Virus record (IMG/VR): IMGVR_UViG_3300032236_001513
Coordinates: 1-63,107 of that record
Length of the DNA: 63,107 nt
Direction: 5' to 3' (one strand)
Source: a virus
Every line of letters starts with the position of its first letter. The first letter of the stretch is position 1. The notes below the pieces were generated by a model that saw nothing but the letters and a program-made list of their open reading frames with translations, was not told the origin of the DNA and made no database searches. The position numbers and the translations under genes were made by a program. This document shows, piece by piece, positions 38,709 to 45,256 of the stretch.

Positions 38709-40433
38709 TTATTTAAGAACACCCTGTGCTAAGAATACGCTAGTACTATTAGTCAATGACAATGCTCTAGTGATATCATTTTGTGATGTTGTTGCACCGG
38801 TAGCTGGATCAACCTGAAAGAAAAACAACCAAGGACTTTCAAGTGTAATGATATCCGTAACAGCATGAATCTTGAAGCGAACCATTTTCAGTGTTTCACC
38901 TAGCGGCAATGCTACTGTCGGCTTGCTAATCTTGAGTGTACTAGTTGTATTATCTAACATGATAAACGGGTTATATGCTGCTTCGGTAGTTGAATCTTCA
39001 TAACTAATAGTCCATGTCACAGTTGTAGACGGATGAAGAGTAGTATATGGAGCAACATCTATGATAGTATTAACATTTAATTCAATATCATTAATATTAT
39101 CATTAAATGCACCTAAATATAAATCTAATGCAGTTGCTTGAACATCTTGTGCACCAACCAAATGCACGATTCTATTTTCTGTTTCTACGAAATTAGTATG
39201 ATCGAAAAGAATCGCATCTTTAGTAGATACATCTAGTAATTTCTTTGAAAGATCGGGGAACGGAACTTCTCCATCAAATAGTGCTGCAATCTGCGCAGCA
39301 ACACCTGTTGCATAACCTGCAGAGAACGAGGTGCCTGAAATTATTGCATATCCTGATTTGCTTGCGACTAAAACATTGTCTCCAGGTGCAAATATATCTA
39401 GCATATTACCATAGTTTGTAGTAAGTCCGCTATCCGATGGAGCAATATTATTGAAGCCTGCAGGAATATCGTACTTGTCAATTGCACCAACCGTGATCAC
39501 CGCTGGCATTCCTGCCGGAGTTTGGGTTGCAACATCAATACCTGTATTACCTGCAGAACAAATTACAGTAATGCCTGCATCAAGTAATTCTTGAAACTTG
39601 CTCTCAATCCAACTATTCTTATCAATAGACCAGCTTGCATTTACAATTCTAGTCATATTTGGATTTTTCTTAGCTTCGGTTATGATTGCTTCTAGTGCAG
39701 CACCTATGTTAAGAAGTGAAGGAGTATAATTAGGTTCCATAATCTTCACGCTACGTAACTTAATATCACGAGCAATGCCTACATTTACCCCTGCAATACA
39801 TGAAGCAACTTTAGTACCGTGACCAGTCACATCATCAAATGCCGTAAAATCTGAAATCTTCCAAAAATCATCATGATCTAAATTAGCAAATTCAGGGTGA
39901 GTCCAGTCTACTCCGGTGTCAATGATATAAACTTCTGGTTTACTCTTTACTACTAGACTATCATAATATGTAAAGCTAGTTAATAGAGGACGATATGAAC
40001 TTGCTATACGTATTCTAGCCCACTGACCTTCAGTGCCGGTTGGATCAACTACTTCAATTGAAGTAGTTGAATTACCTGTTACTGTAGAGACCCCGTGAAA
40101 TCCCATCGGAGTCAATTCAACTGCATCCAAACTGTTAACTTTATCAAATAATGCAAGACCTTGTGTACTAGTGATATGATAAAATCCTTTTCCCAAATCT
40201 TCATTCACTATTACCAGAGGTGCTACATCTGCTGATGTTGGATCACCGTTCATTATGAATTCTACAGGGTCACTGGTTTCTTGTACGAAGCTGACAGCAT
40301 TGGTGTCAGCTTTTGCTTTTGTTAACTTTTCCCAAGTGATGCTGATAGTAGCATCTGGTTCCGCAGTTAATTTTACTGTCTTTGCAAAAGCAGCACAGTT
40401 CTCAGCAGTGTTAAACGTTACAGTAACGGACAT
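38709..40433 (-). CDS. Subtilisin-like serine protease
   Basis: 574 residues. A 160-residue N-terminal beta domain, then a complete S8 catalytic domain: IIDTGVDWTHPE (D172), GHGTKVASCIAG (H205), ICSAGNTG (oxyanion N296) and ISGTSFSAGYATG (S369). A C-terminal beta-rich domain of about 150 residues (VTWTISYEDSTTEAA) completes it. No signal peptide is apparent. It may process a virion protein or act in lysis or host takeover; the late-type TAAATAC variant lies upstream near 40458. Confidence 0.9.
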   Translation of the reverse strand: MSVTVTFNTAENCAAFAKTVKLTAEPDATISITWEKLTKAKADTNAVSFVQETSDPVEFIMNGDPTSADVAPLVIVNEDLGKGFYHITSTQGLALFDKVNSLDAVELTPMGFHGVSTVTGNSTTSIEVVDPTGTEGQWARIRIASSYRPLLTSFTYYDSLVVKSKPEVYIIDTGVDWTHPEFANLDHDDFWKISDFTAFDDVTGHGTKVASCIAGVNVGIARDIKLRSVKIMEPNYTPSLLNIGAALEAIITEAKKNPNMTRIVNASWSIDKNSWIESKFQELLDAGITVICSAGNTGIDVATQTPAGMPAVITVGAIDKYDIPAGFNNIAPSDSGLTTNYGNMLDIFAPGDNVLVASKSGYAIISGTSFSAGYATGVAAQIAALFDGEVPFPDLSKKLLDVSTKDAILFDHTNFVETENRIVHLVGAQDVQATALDLYLGAFNDNINDIELNVNTIIDVAPYTTLHPSTTVTWTISYEDSTTEAAYNPFIMLDNTTSTLKISKPTVALPLGETLKMVRFKIHAVTDIITLESPWLFFFQVDPATGATTSQNDITRALSLTNSTSVFLAQGVLK

Positions 40434-40491
40434 AGATGGTAATCTCCAAATAGTAAATTCATGTTAGTATTTAGTCCAGATAAGTATAGAT

Positions 40492-41280
40492 ATGATAGAT
40501 TTACATGTAATAAGTAATTTGTATCTACATATGTATGAACATGCTGATCCAGAAGACAATTGTATTCCTGATTGTGATCTAGTTATAATTAACGGAAATT
40601 GCGGATATGTAAAACGGACTATGATTTATGTAGAAAGCCTATGTAAAAAATATCCAAATATGATTTTTCTTGTCAATTTAGGAATGAGAGAATTAATACA
40701 TCAAAAAAATGAAGATGAGATCAGAGAGGGATTAACATTTAGGCGTTTATTCTCTGAACATTGGCCAAAAAATTTAATTTTCTCTTTTAAGAAACCTATT
40801 ATGTTGAGTATCAAGGGCCGAAATATCAATATTCTATGTTTATATGGTTATCCAAATGTAGCAGAAGGGGTTCAGGATGATGCTAATTGGAGATCAACTG
40901 AATGGTATAGATTTACCTATCACGGAATAACGCATGATCAAAAGATGTTTAAGCCTAAAGAAGCATCTGATGTATATCACGGGCATTTTCCTATATGGTC
41001 AACTCCTGATTTATGTAGACGAGATCATGACAAAGAACTTTCTATTGTTTATGAATGGTTAGAAAATACTAATCCGGATGAATGTAAAATTTTACTTACC
41101 GCCATTAGCCCAATCAATGAGCCAGCATTAGATAATATACCATATGAAATGTTTCCTGAAATATCCCCAGACTATTGGATAGTAGGTGGAACTGATATCA
41201 ATCAAAAAATAAATCGTTGCACAGTTTACGGTAATCCAGGACGAGGTATCTTAAGAAGAAATAATATTCTGAGTATATAG
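40492..41280 (+). CDS. Metallophosphoesterase-like protein lacking metal ligands
   Basis: 262 residues on the plus strand. MIDLHVISNLYLHMYEHADP, then CDLVIINGNCGYVKRTMIYV, IFLVNLGMREL and the later STPDLCRRDHDKELSIVYEW follow the order of calcineurin-like phosphoesterases (D-x-H, GD, GNHE), but the usual metal ligands read N-x-Y, GNC and NLGMRE. It may be catalytically dead or a divergent fold. It ends in TAG and overlaps the end of the opposite-strand PP-loop gene by 30 bp. No good ribosome site was seen. Confidence 0.5.
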   Translation: MIDLHVISNLYLHMYEHADPEDNCIPDCDLVIINGNCGYVKRTMIYVESLCKKYPNMIFLVNLGMRELIHQKNEDEIREGLTFRRLFSEHWPKNLIFSFKKPIMLSIKGRNINILCLYGYPNVAEGVQDDANWRSTEWYRFTYHGITHDQKMFKPKEASDVYHGHFPIWSTPDLCRRDHDKELSIVYEWLENTNPDECKILLTAISPINEPALDNIPYEMFPEISPDYWIVGGTDINQKINRCTVYGNPGRGILRRNNILSI

Positions 41281-42231
41281 TGTTTCTAAACAAGAAAGTT
41301 GATCTTCATTTAACAATAATCTTCCGTGCGCAGAACCGTATTTCTTTTGTAGAGGATGTCTAAATCTTTTTTCAAATGCCCAACCATCATTGAAATTCTC
41401 TGCAAAATAATTTTTAACTAATTCAAATCCGGTAAACTTTTGAGATTGGGGCTGTATATTAAATCCTGTCCTACAATATCCCTCTACTTTAGTCTCATAT
41501 CGTTCAGCTAAAATTTCATCAGTAGATTCATTCACACAGATTTGCCATGCTCTTTGATGAGTAGGTGTTAATACAGCAGTAGCCCAGCATAAATTAGGAT
41601 CATGTCCTAAAAAATTACCCATGACTGGAAATTGTTTTTTTCTAGCAAACTCTATATAATTGGCTTGCGCTGCACTAGGTGCTGGTCCCCATCCTGTTTT
41701 CCCTTTAGCAAATGTCTGGCCACCGCAGCATATACCGGTGTATCCTCTGTCGATTAGTATTTCGAACATCTTATAATGCGTGACAAAGTGTGGACTAGAA
41801 CATTTATATAGGTCTGCGATTTCGGCACTTTCTCTCACTAAGAAGGTGATTATATTAATATCTAATTCGATAAGATTTATACCATGAGTAGTGCAATAGT
41901 GTCTTGCATGATTTACATCATGTAAATTTAGCCCATCATTAAAAACTAATGTAGCAACATCAAACTTTAAACCTGCTTCTTTCCAGCAGTGAACCATAGC
42001 TTGACTATCTACTCCTCCACTCAAACATAGTACTGGATTATTTCCTAACTGTGAAGCGGCAGATAATGCAGCATCAATTCTATATTTTTTGAGGCTTTCT
42101 GAGTCAAACTGCAGGGTCTTAAAAAAATCGGGTTTAATTTCTACACGAAAATCAATATAATCTGCATTCGGATCCAATAGATCACCGCACGTTAACCATT
42201 GATTCTTGAAATGATCAAATTGGAATGACAC
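41251..42231 (-). CDS. PP-loop ATPase, asparagine-synthase-like
   Basis: 326 residues. VLCLSGGVDSQAMVHCWKEA (SGGVDS at 71-76) is the ATP-pyrophosphatase loop that adenylates a substrate; VATLVFNDGLNLHDVNHARH and GICCGGQTFAKGKTGWGPAP follow. It is longer than QueC and lacks its C-terminal zinc cysteines, so I do not call it QueC. It overlaps the upstream hydroxylase gene by 17 bases, suggesting a joint modification step. Substrate unknown. Confidence 0.7.
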   Translation of the reverse strand: MSFQFDHFKNQWLTCGDLLDPNADYIDFRVEIKPDFFKTLQFDSESLKKYRIDAALSAASQLGNNPVLCLSGGVDSQAMVHCWKEAGLKFDVATLVFNDGLNLHDVNHARHYCTTHGINLIELDINIITFLVRESAEIADLYKCSSPHFVTHYKMFEILIDRGYTGICCGGQTFAKGKTGWGPAPSAAQANYIEFARKKQFPVMGNFLGHDPNLCWATAVLTPTHQRAWQICVNESTDEILAERYETKVEGYCRTGFNIQPQSQKFTGFELVKNYFAENFNDGWAFEKRFRHPLQKKYGSAHGRLLLNEDQLSCLETLYTQNIISS

Positions 42232-42847
42232 GACGAACCAACTTATCTAGTATATCTGTGTCTGCTATCACATTTAAGACCAGCATAGTGCAGTTATCCG
42301 TGAAACTAAAAACACTATGAACTCTAGTCGTATTGATAAAGTAGGTAAATCCAGGCTCCAATGAGAGTATTTGTTCTTCTTGAATCCATTTCATTTGATT
42401 CTTACCAAAGTTATTGATTGGAACAATAATTCTAAACGTAGGGGAATTCACTATTGCTCCATTATCACGATGCGGTGGAAAGAATCCACCTGCATCTAAT
42501 CTAAGAAAATGAACACGACCTAAACTCTTTCCAAAAAAATCTAGAAAAGGATTAAGTTCAGGAATGAAATCTACAATATTAGTACGGACTTTGAAATCTG
42601 CTTCCCAGTAAGATGTACTGTGCATTGCGTTCCATTCACGTAGACTGTAGAGGTCCGGTTCACCTGAGAATCCGCCATTCAAACTAGTAACACTAAGACC
42701 CCATCGATTGTTTGGCTTATGTGGTTGATAACGAATCCAACCGGGATGTTTTGATAAAACATCTTGTGTTCTCAAAACATCCCATTGCGGGAAATCAAAT
42801 TCTATGACTTGACCAAAGTTAGTGATGAAATCTGTAAGATGACTCAT
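42215..42847 (-). CDS. 2-oxoglutarate oxygenase, aspartyl/asparaginyl hydroxylase-like
   Basis: 210 residues. RLDAGGFFPPHRDNGAIVNS supplies H126-x-D128 and TRVHSVFSFTD the distal H177; FRIIVPINNFG is the strand typical of the aspartyl/asparaginyl beta-hydroxylase group. It pairs with the PP-loop gene. A late promoter motif sits five bases before the ATG (42853-42860), a leaderless position, but the motif overlaps the upstream stop codon. Confidence 0.75.
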   Translation of the reverse strand: MSHLTDFITNFGQVIEFDFPQWDVLRTQDVLSKHPGWIRYQPHKPNNRWGLSVTSLNGGFSGEPDLYSLREWNAMHSTSYWEADFKVRTNIVDFIPELNPFLDFFGKSLGRVHFLRLDAGGFFPPHRDNGAIVNSPTFRIIVPINNFGKNQMKWIQEEQILSLEPGFTYFINTTRVHSVFSFTDNCTMLVLNVIADTDILDKLVRRVIPI

Positions 42848-42852
42848 GAATT

Positions 42853-42860
42853 TATTTATT
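42853..42860 (-). promoter_or_regulatory. T4-type late promoter (AATAAATA), leaderless position
   Basis: AATAAATA on the minus strand with five bases to the ATG at 42847, the same spacing as at 26614-26621. It overlaps the TAA of the upstream gene, so chance is possible. Confidence 0.42.
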
Positions 42861-43386
42861 CATCGTCTTCGTCGTCTAAATCAATCTCATTTACTTTTGC
42901 ATACTTTGGATCATCATATGTCTTGTAGTAAGGTTCATTAGGCATGAGTTTACGTAGTCCAGTAACAACTAGTATGAGCAACGTAACATCTTGCTCATTG
43001 TAAATATCAGTAATATAAAAGGTAGTTGAACAGGCTCCTCCGATCGTTTTGATCGGACCGTGCTTTACCTTATGGTTCTTTAATGAATCTTTTAGTTCAT
43101 TCCCGCGATGAGTAATAACACGGGTGATACCTAGCTTTTGATTCTTAAGACGAGCTTTATCGAATAAGGATAATTTAGAAATGGTAGCGCAATTCGTATC
43201 ATCGATCACTAACAAGCAATCTTTGACTTTGATGCTACCTTTAGTATGCGAATTGTCAGGGGTTTCTTTAGTTGACCAAGAAACAGAACAGTCAACATGT
43301 TCGACATAAAATGTCTCACCATGTGTTTTAACGACCCACATGGGAATGGTCGAGTCTTCTAGGTGCTTCTTATTAAAATGAAACAC
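42856..43386 (-). CDS. Conserved phage protein, possible amber-containing N-terminus
   Basis: 176 residues from GTG at 43386 in an unbroken frame. The conserved core starts IPMWVVKTHGETFYVEHVDC and includes SHTKGSIKVKDCLLVIDD and ARLKNQKLGITRVITHRG, ending in a Asp/Glu-rich tail. I think of it as a conserved T4-like protein of unknown function. In-frame upstream lies ATG-TCT-TAG at 43419-43411 with a perfect AAAGGAG; if the phage's amber tRNA decodes the TAG, the protein starts there and gains 11 residues. Otherwise GTG 43386 or the internal ATG before TGG (Met16) is used. Confidence 0.65.
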   Translation of the reverse strand: MFHFNKKHLEDSTIPMWVVKTHGETFYVEHVDCSVSWSTKETPDNSHTKGSIKVKDCLLVIDDTNCATISKLSLFDKARLKNQKLGITRVITHRGNELKDSLKNHKVKHGPIKTIGGACSTTFYITDIYNEQDVTLLILVVTGLRKLMPNEPYYKTYDDPKYAKVNEIDLDDEDDE

Positions 43387-43410
43387 TAAATCTTTGCAGG
43401 CGTATTCAGT

Positions 43411-43432
43411 CTAAGACATATTTTTCTCCTTT
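43411..43432 (-). promoter_or_regulatory. Strong ribosome site followed by ATG-TCT-TAG
   Basis: AAAGGAG (43426-43432), six bases, ATG (43417-43419), TCT, TAG (43411-43413). The frame continues open through the whole 42856-43386 gene. It is either a suppressible start or a two-codon leader ORF that controls re-initiation. Confidence 0.6.
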
Positions 43433-43436
43433 GAAG

Positions 43437-43444
43437 TATTTATT
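43437..43444 (-). promoter_or_regulatory. T4-type late promoter (AATAAATA)
   Basis: AATAAATA on the minus strand, four bases before AAAGGAG; the mRNA would start with or next to the ribosome site of the ATG at 43419. Confidence 0.55.
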
Positions 43445-43447
43445 AAT

Positions 43448-43480
43448 ATACTCTGGCTGATAAAATATCAGCCAGAGTAT
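43448..43480 (-). terminator. 15-bp hairpin after the peroxiredoxin gene
   Basis: ATACTCTGGCTGATA and its complement form a 15-bp perfect stem around AAA. On the minus strand the stem is followed by ATTAATAAATAC rather than a U-run, so it could terminate, protect the 3' end, or insulate the late promoter just beyond. Confidence 0.6.
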
Positions 43481-43487
43481 AAATGTT

Positions 43488-44036
43488 TTATCCCTTAAGG
43501 TCCATCAGATACTTAAGAATGTTCTCCGGTGAGGATTCACCGTAAGGGTCAGTGGCACAATTATGTTCGATGCCTGGTTCAATAAACCACTTCTCGATCC
43601 TGCCGTTATCAACAATAGCAGCATAGCGCCAAGAACGGACACCGAATCCGAGATTGTCCTTCTGAACAAGCATATTCATGTTAGCAGTGAACAAGCCAGA
43701 CCCATCAGGAATAACCTTGACATTCTGCAATCCTTGATCCTGTGCCCATTTGTTCATGACGAATGAATCATTGACGGACAAGCAGTAGATATCATCGATG
43801 CCGAGAGCCTTGAAATGCTCATAGTTCTGTTCGAAACCCGGTAACTGATATGTCGAACAAGTAGGTGTGAATGCTCCGGGGAGCGAGAATAGAATCACGC
43901 GCTTACCGGCAAACAGATCATAGGTTGTGACATCTTGCCAGCGATACGGATTCAGTTCTTCAGTAGAATCGTCACGGACACGAGTCTTAAAGACTACGGC
44001 AGGGACGAGACTGGGTAGTTGAGATTCATCAATCAT
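43488..44036 (-). CDS. Peroxiredoxin (Prx5-like)
   Basis: 182 residues. LPGAFTPTCSTYQLPGFEQN contains the peroxidatic Cys in the T-x-x-C motif; IDDIYCLSVNDSFVMNKWAQ and FGVRSWRYAAIVDNGRIEKW complete the Prx5/AhpE-type fold. It reduces hydrogen peroxide or organic peroxides with thiol help, and the glutaredoxin encoded at 48748 could be a partner. GGAGAAAAT precedes the ATG, right behind the tRNA. Confidence 0.9.
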   Translation of the reverse strand: MIDESQLPSLVPAVVFKTRVRDDSTEELNPYRWQDVTTYDLFAGKRVILFSLPGAFTPTCSTYQLPGFEQNYEHFKALGIDDIYCLSVNDSFVMNKWAQDQGLQNVKVIPDGSGLFTANMNMLVQKDNLGFGVRSWRYAAIVDNGRIEKWFIEPGIEHNCATDPYGESSPENILKYLMDLKG

Positions 44037-44056
44037 ATTTTCTCCATATAAAATTT

Positions 44057-44131
44057 TGGCGCTTCCGACAGGAATCGAACCTGCTGTCTTGGGCTTTAGA
44101 GACCCTTGCTATGCCAGTTAGCCTCGGAAGC
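44057..44131 (-). tRNA. tRNA with CUA (amber-suppressor) anticodon
   Basis: 75 nt including encoded CCA. Acceptor GCTTCCG/CGGAAGC, D-stem GCTA/TAGC with loop ACTGGCA, anticodon stem AGGGT/GCCCA (outermost pair mismatched, then 3 GC and one G-T), anticodon loop CTCTAAA giving CUA at 34-36 with U33 and A37, T-stem GCAGG/CCTGT with loop TTCGATT, discriminator G. Position 8 is A instead of U. The loop is identical to that of classical amber suppressors such as supF. It lies directly upstream of the peroxiredoxin gene, downstream of the ORF at 44190. The charging amino acid is not readable. Confidence 0.85.
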
Positions 44132-44189
44132 AATAATGAGATATTAATTTATGTGAGGATTTTAATCAATAGATTTGGGCAACTTACTA

Positions 44190-44348
44190 TTAGGGTTGCC
44201 CGTTTTTCTTTACGAATCCTGGATTTAGAGGATTCTTATTTTGTTCCGCTAGCTTTTGTTCATGGACTCGTGTCCAGTTCTTGACTTTATTTCCGGAAAG
44301 GACATGCTGTATCAATGCCTTTCCTGTTCCTAGATTATTTAGATTCAT
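44190..44348 (-). CDS. Small basic protein (52 aa)
   Basis: MNLNNLGTGKALIQHVLSGN, then KVKNWTRVHEQKLAEQNKNP, ending NGQP. ATG at 44348 with GAGGATAATT upstream; its start overlaps the 3' end of the 44335-44880 gene in another frame. The stop lies in a hairpin (GGGCAAC 44177-44183, GTTGCCC 44195-44201). The ribosome site and coupled start make it a likely real gene of unknown function. Confidence 0.6.
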   Translation of the reverse strand: MNLNNLGTGKALIQHVLSGNKVKNWTRVHEQKLAEQNKNPLNPGFVKKNGQP

Positions 44349-44880
44349 AATTATCCTCTACTACTATCCAACCCAACTTAAGAAGGTCGGCTTTAATCTC
44401 ATTAGTGACTACACTTTCATTCACATATCCCCTAGTACCATTCGGATCACCGTTACCCAATCCTTCTCCGATACCAGAGCAATACCAATCTATATAGTCA
44501 CCTTCTTCTCGCATATCAGCAATGATTCCACCTGCATGTCGCCAGGAACAGCTCCACTTCTTTTCAGCGAGTATAGGCCATACGTCATTTCTGATAAAAT
44601 CATTATTGCACAAGGCGGCATACAAATTCTGTGCATAAGATTCACTATTACGAACTTTTGCTAGAATCCAATCTATAGTGCGGAGGTCATATTCCAGATT
44701 GTCTTTTTGCCATTCCGGATCTGCCTCTTGTTCTTTTTTTTCAGTAGTCCAGCTATTATAATATTCTACCATGGTTTTGACTTCCTCATCATTTTCAGGA
44801 GTCTTGCCTTCTGCAGCCTTGTGTTTAATAAACATTCCACGCTGAAAAGTATTACTATCAGGACTTCTAGATATCTTCAT
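44335..44880 (-). CDS. Conserved phage protein
   Basis: 181 residues from ATG 44880 (MKISRSPDSNTFQRGMF); the longer frame is the neighbour's antisense. WSCSWRHAGGIIADMREEGD and YIDWYCSGIGEG are strongly conserved-looking, with an acidic middle (NDEEVKTMVEYYNSWTTEKK). I recall similar proteins in T4-like phages without a known role. A GATAAATA promoter ends seven bases before the ATG, so the mRNA would be nearly leaderless. Confidence 0.65.
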   Translation of the reverse strand: MKISRSPDSNTFQRGMFIKHKAAEGKTPENDEEVKTMVEYYNSWTTEKKEQEADPEWQKDNLEYDLRTIDWILAKVRNSESYAQNLYAALCNNDFIRNDVWPILAEKKWSCSWRHAGGIIADMREEGDYIDWYCSGIGEGLGNGDPNGTRGYVNESVVTNEIKADLLKLGWIVVEDNYESK

Positions 44881-44887
44881 TGTTAAG

Positions 44888-44895
44888 TATTTATC
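44888..44895 (-). promoter_or_regulatory. T4-type late promoter (GATAAATA), near-leaderless
   Basis: GATAAATA on the minus strand, seven bases before the ATG at 44880. Confidence 0.55.
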
Positions 44896-44905
44896 GGTGA
44901 TGCGA

Positions 44906-45178
44906 TTACGCACAGATTCCAGTCTTGAACCATTCAAGAACCTTGCGCTTATCTTTGTTGTAGTACGAGATGCCCGAGCAAGCAGACCCATAATCCTGAC
45001 CATGCAGTGTAGTCTTGAACAGAATACCTTGCCAAGCGGGACCGCCTGCCGACTTCCAGCGACCACGATCAAACTTCAGCTTACCAACAACCTCACCATT
45101 GTGCTTCACAGCGAAAGTATGAAACCGCTCATTCGGGAGATCAGCGAAACCGTCAAGAACCTTAGCAATCGTCCACAT
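44906..45178 (-). CDS. Small conserved hypothetical protein
   Basis: 90 residues from ATG 45178 (MWTIAKVLDGFADLPNERFH), favoured by AAAAGG eight bases upstream over ATGs further out. FAVKHNGEVVGKLKFDRGRW then GGPAWQGILFKTTLHGQDYG: beta-rich, glycine turns. No family recognised. An early promoter lies at 45212-45240. Confidence 0.6.
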   Translation of the reverse strand: MWTIAKVLDGFADLPNERFHTFAVKHNGEVVGKLKFDRGRWKSAGGPAWQGILFKTTLHGQDYGSACSGISYYNKDKRKVLEWFKTGICA

Positions 45179-45211
45179 TGTCGAAACCTTTTGCTCAGTG
45201 ATCATGTTGTT

Positions 45212-45240
45212 AATGTACATGACCATATGGTTCATGTCAA
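45212..45240 (-). promoter_or_regulatory. Sigma70-like early promoter
   Basis: TTGACA (45235-45240), 17-bp spacer, TACATT (45212-45217), 33 bp before the ATG at 45178. Confidence 0.72.
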
Positions 45241-45256
45241 CCGAAAAATTACCTTT

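Noticed and set aside
41251-42231. PP-loop gene as QueC (the missing preQ0 synthase)
   Set aside because: It is about 100 residues longer than QueC, lacks the C-terminal zinc cysteines and resembles asparagine-synthase-type ATPases more closely.
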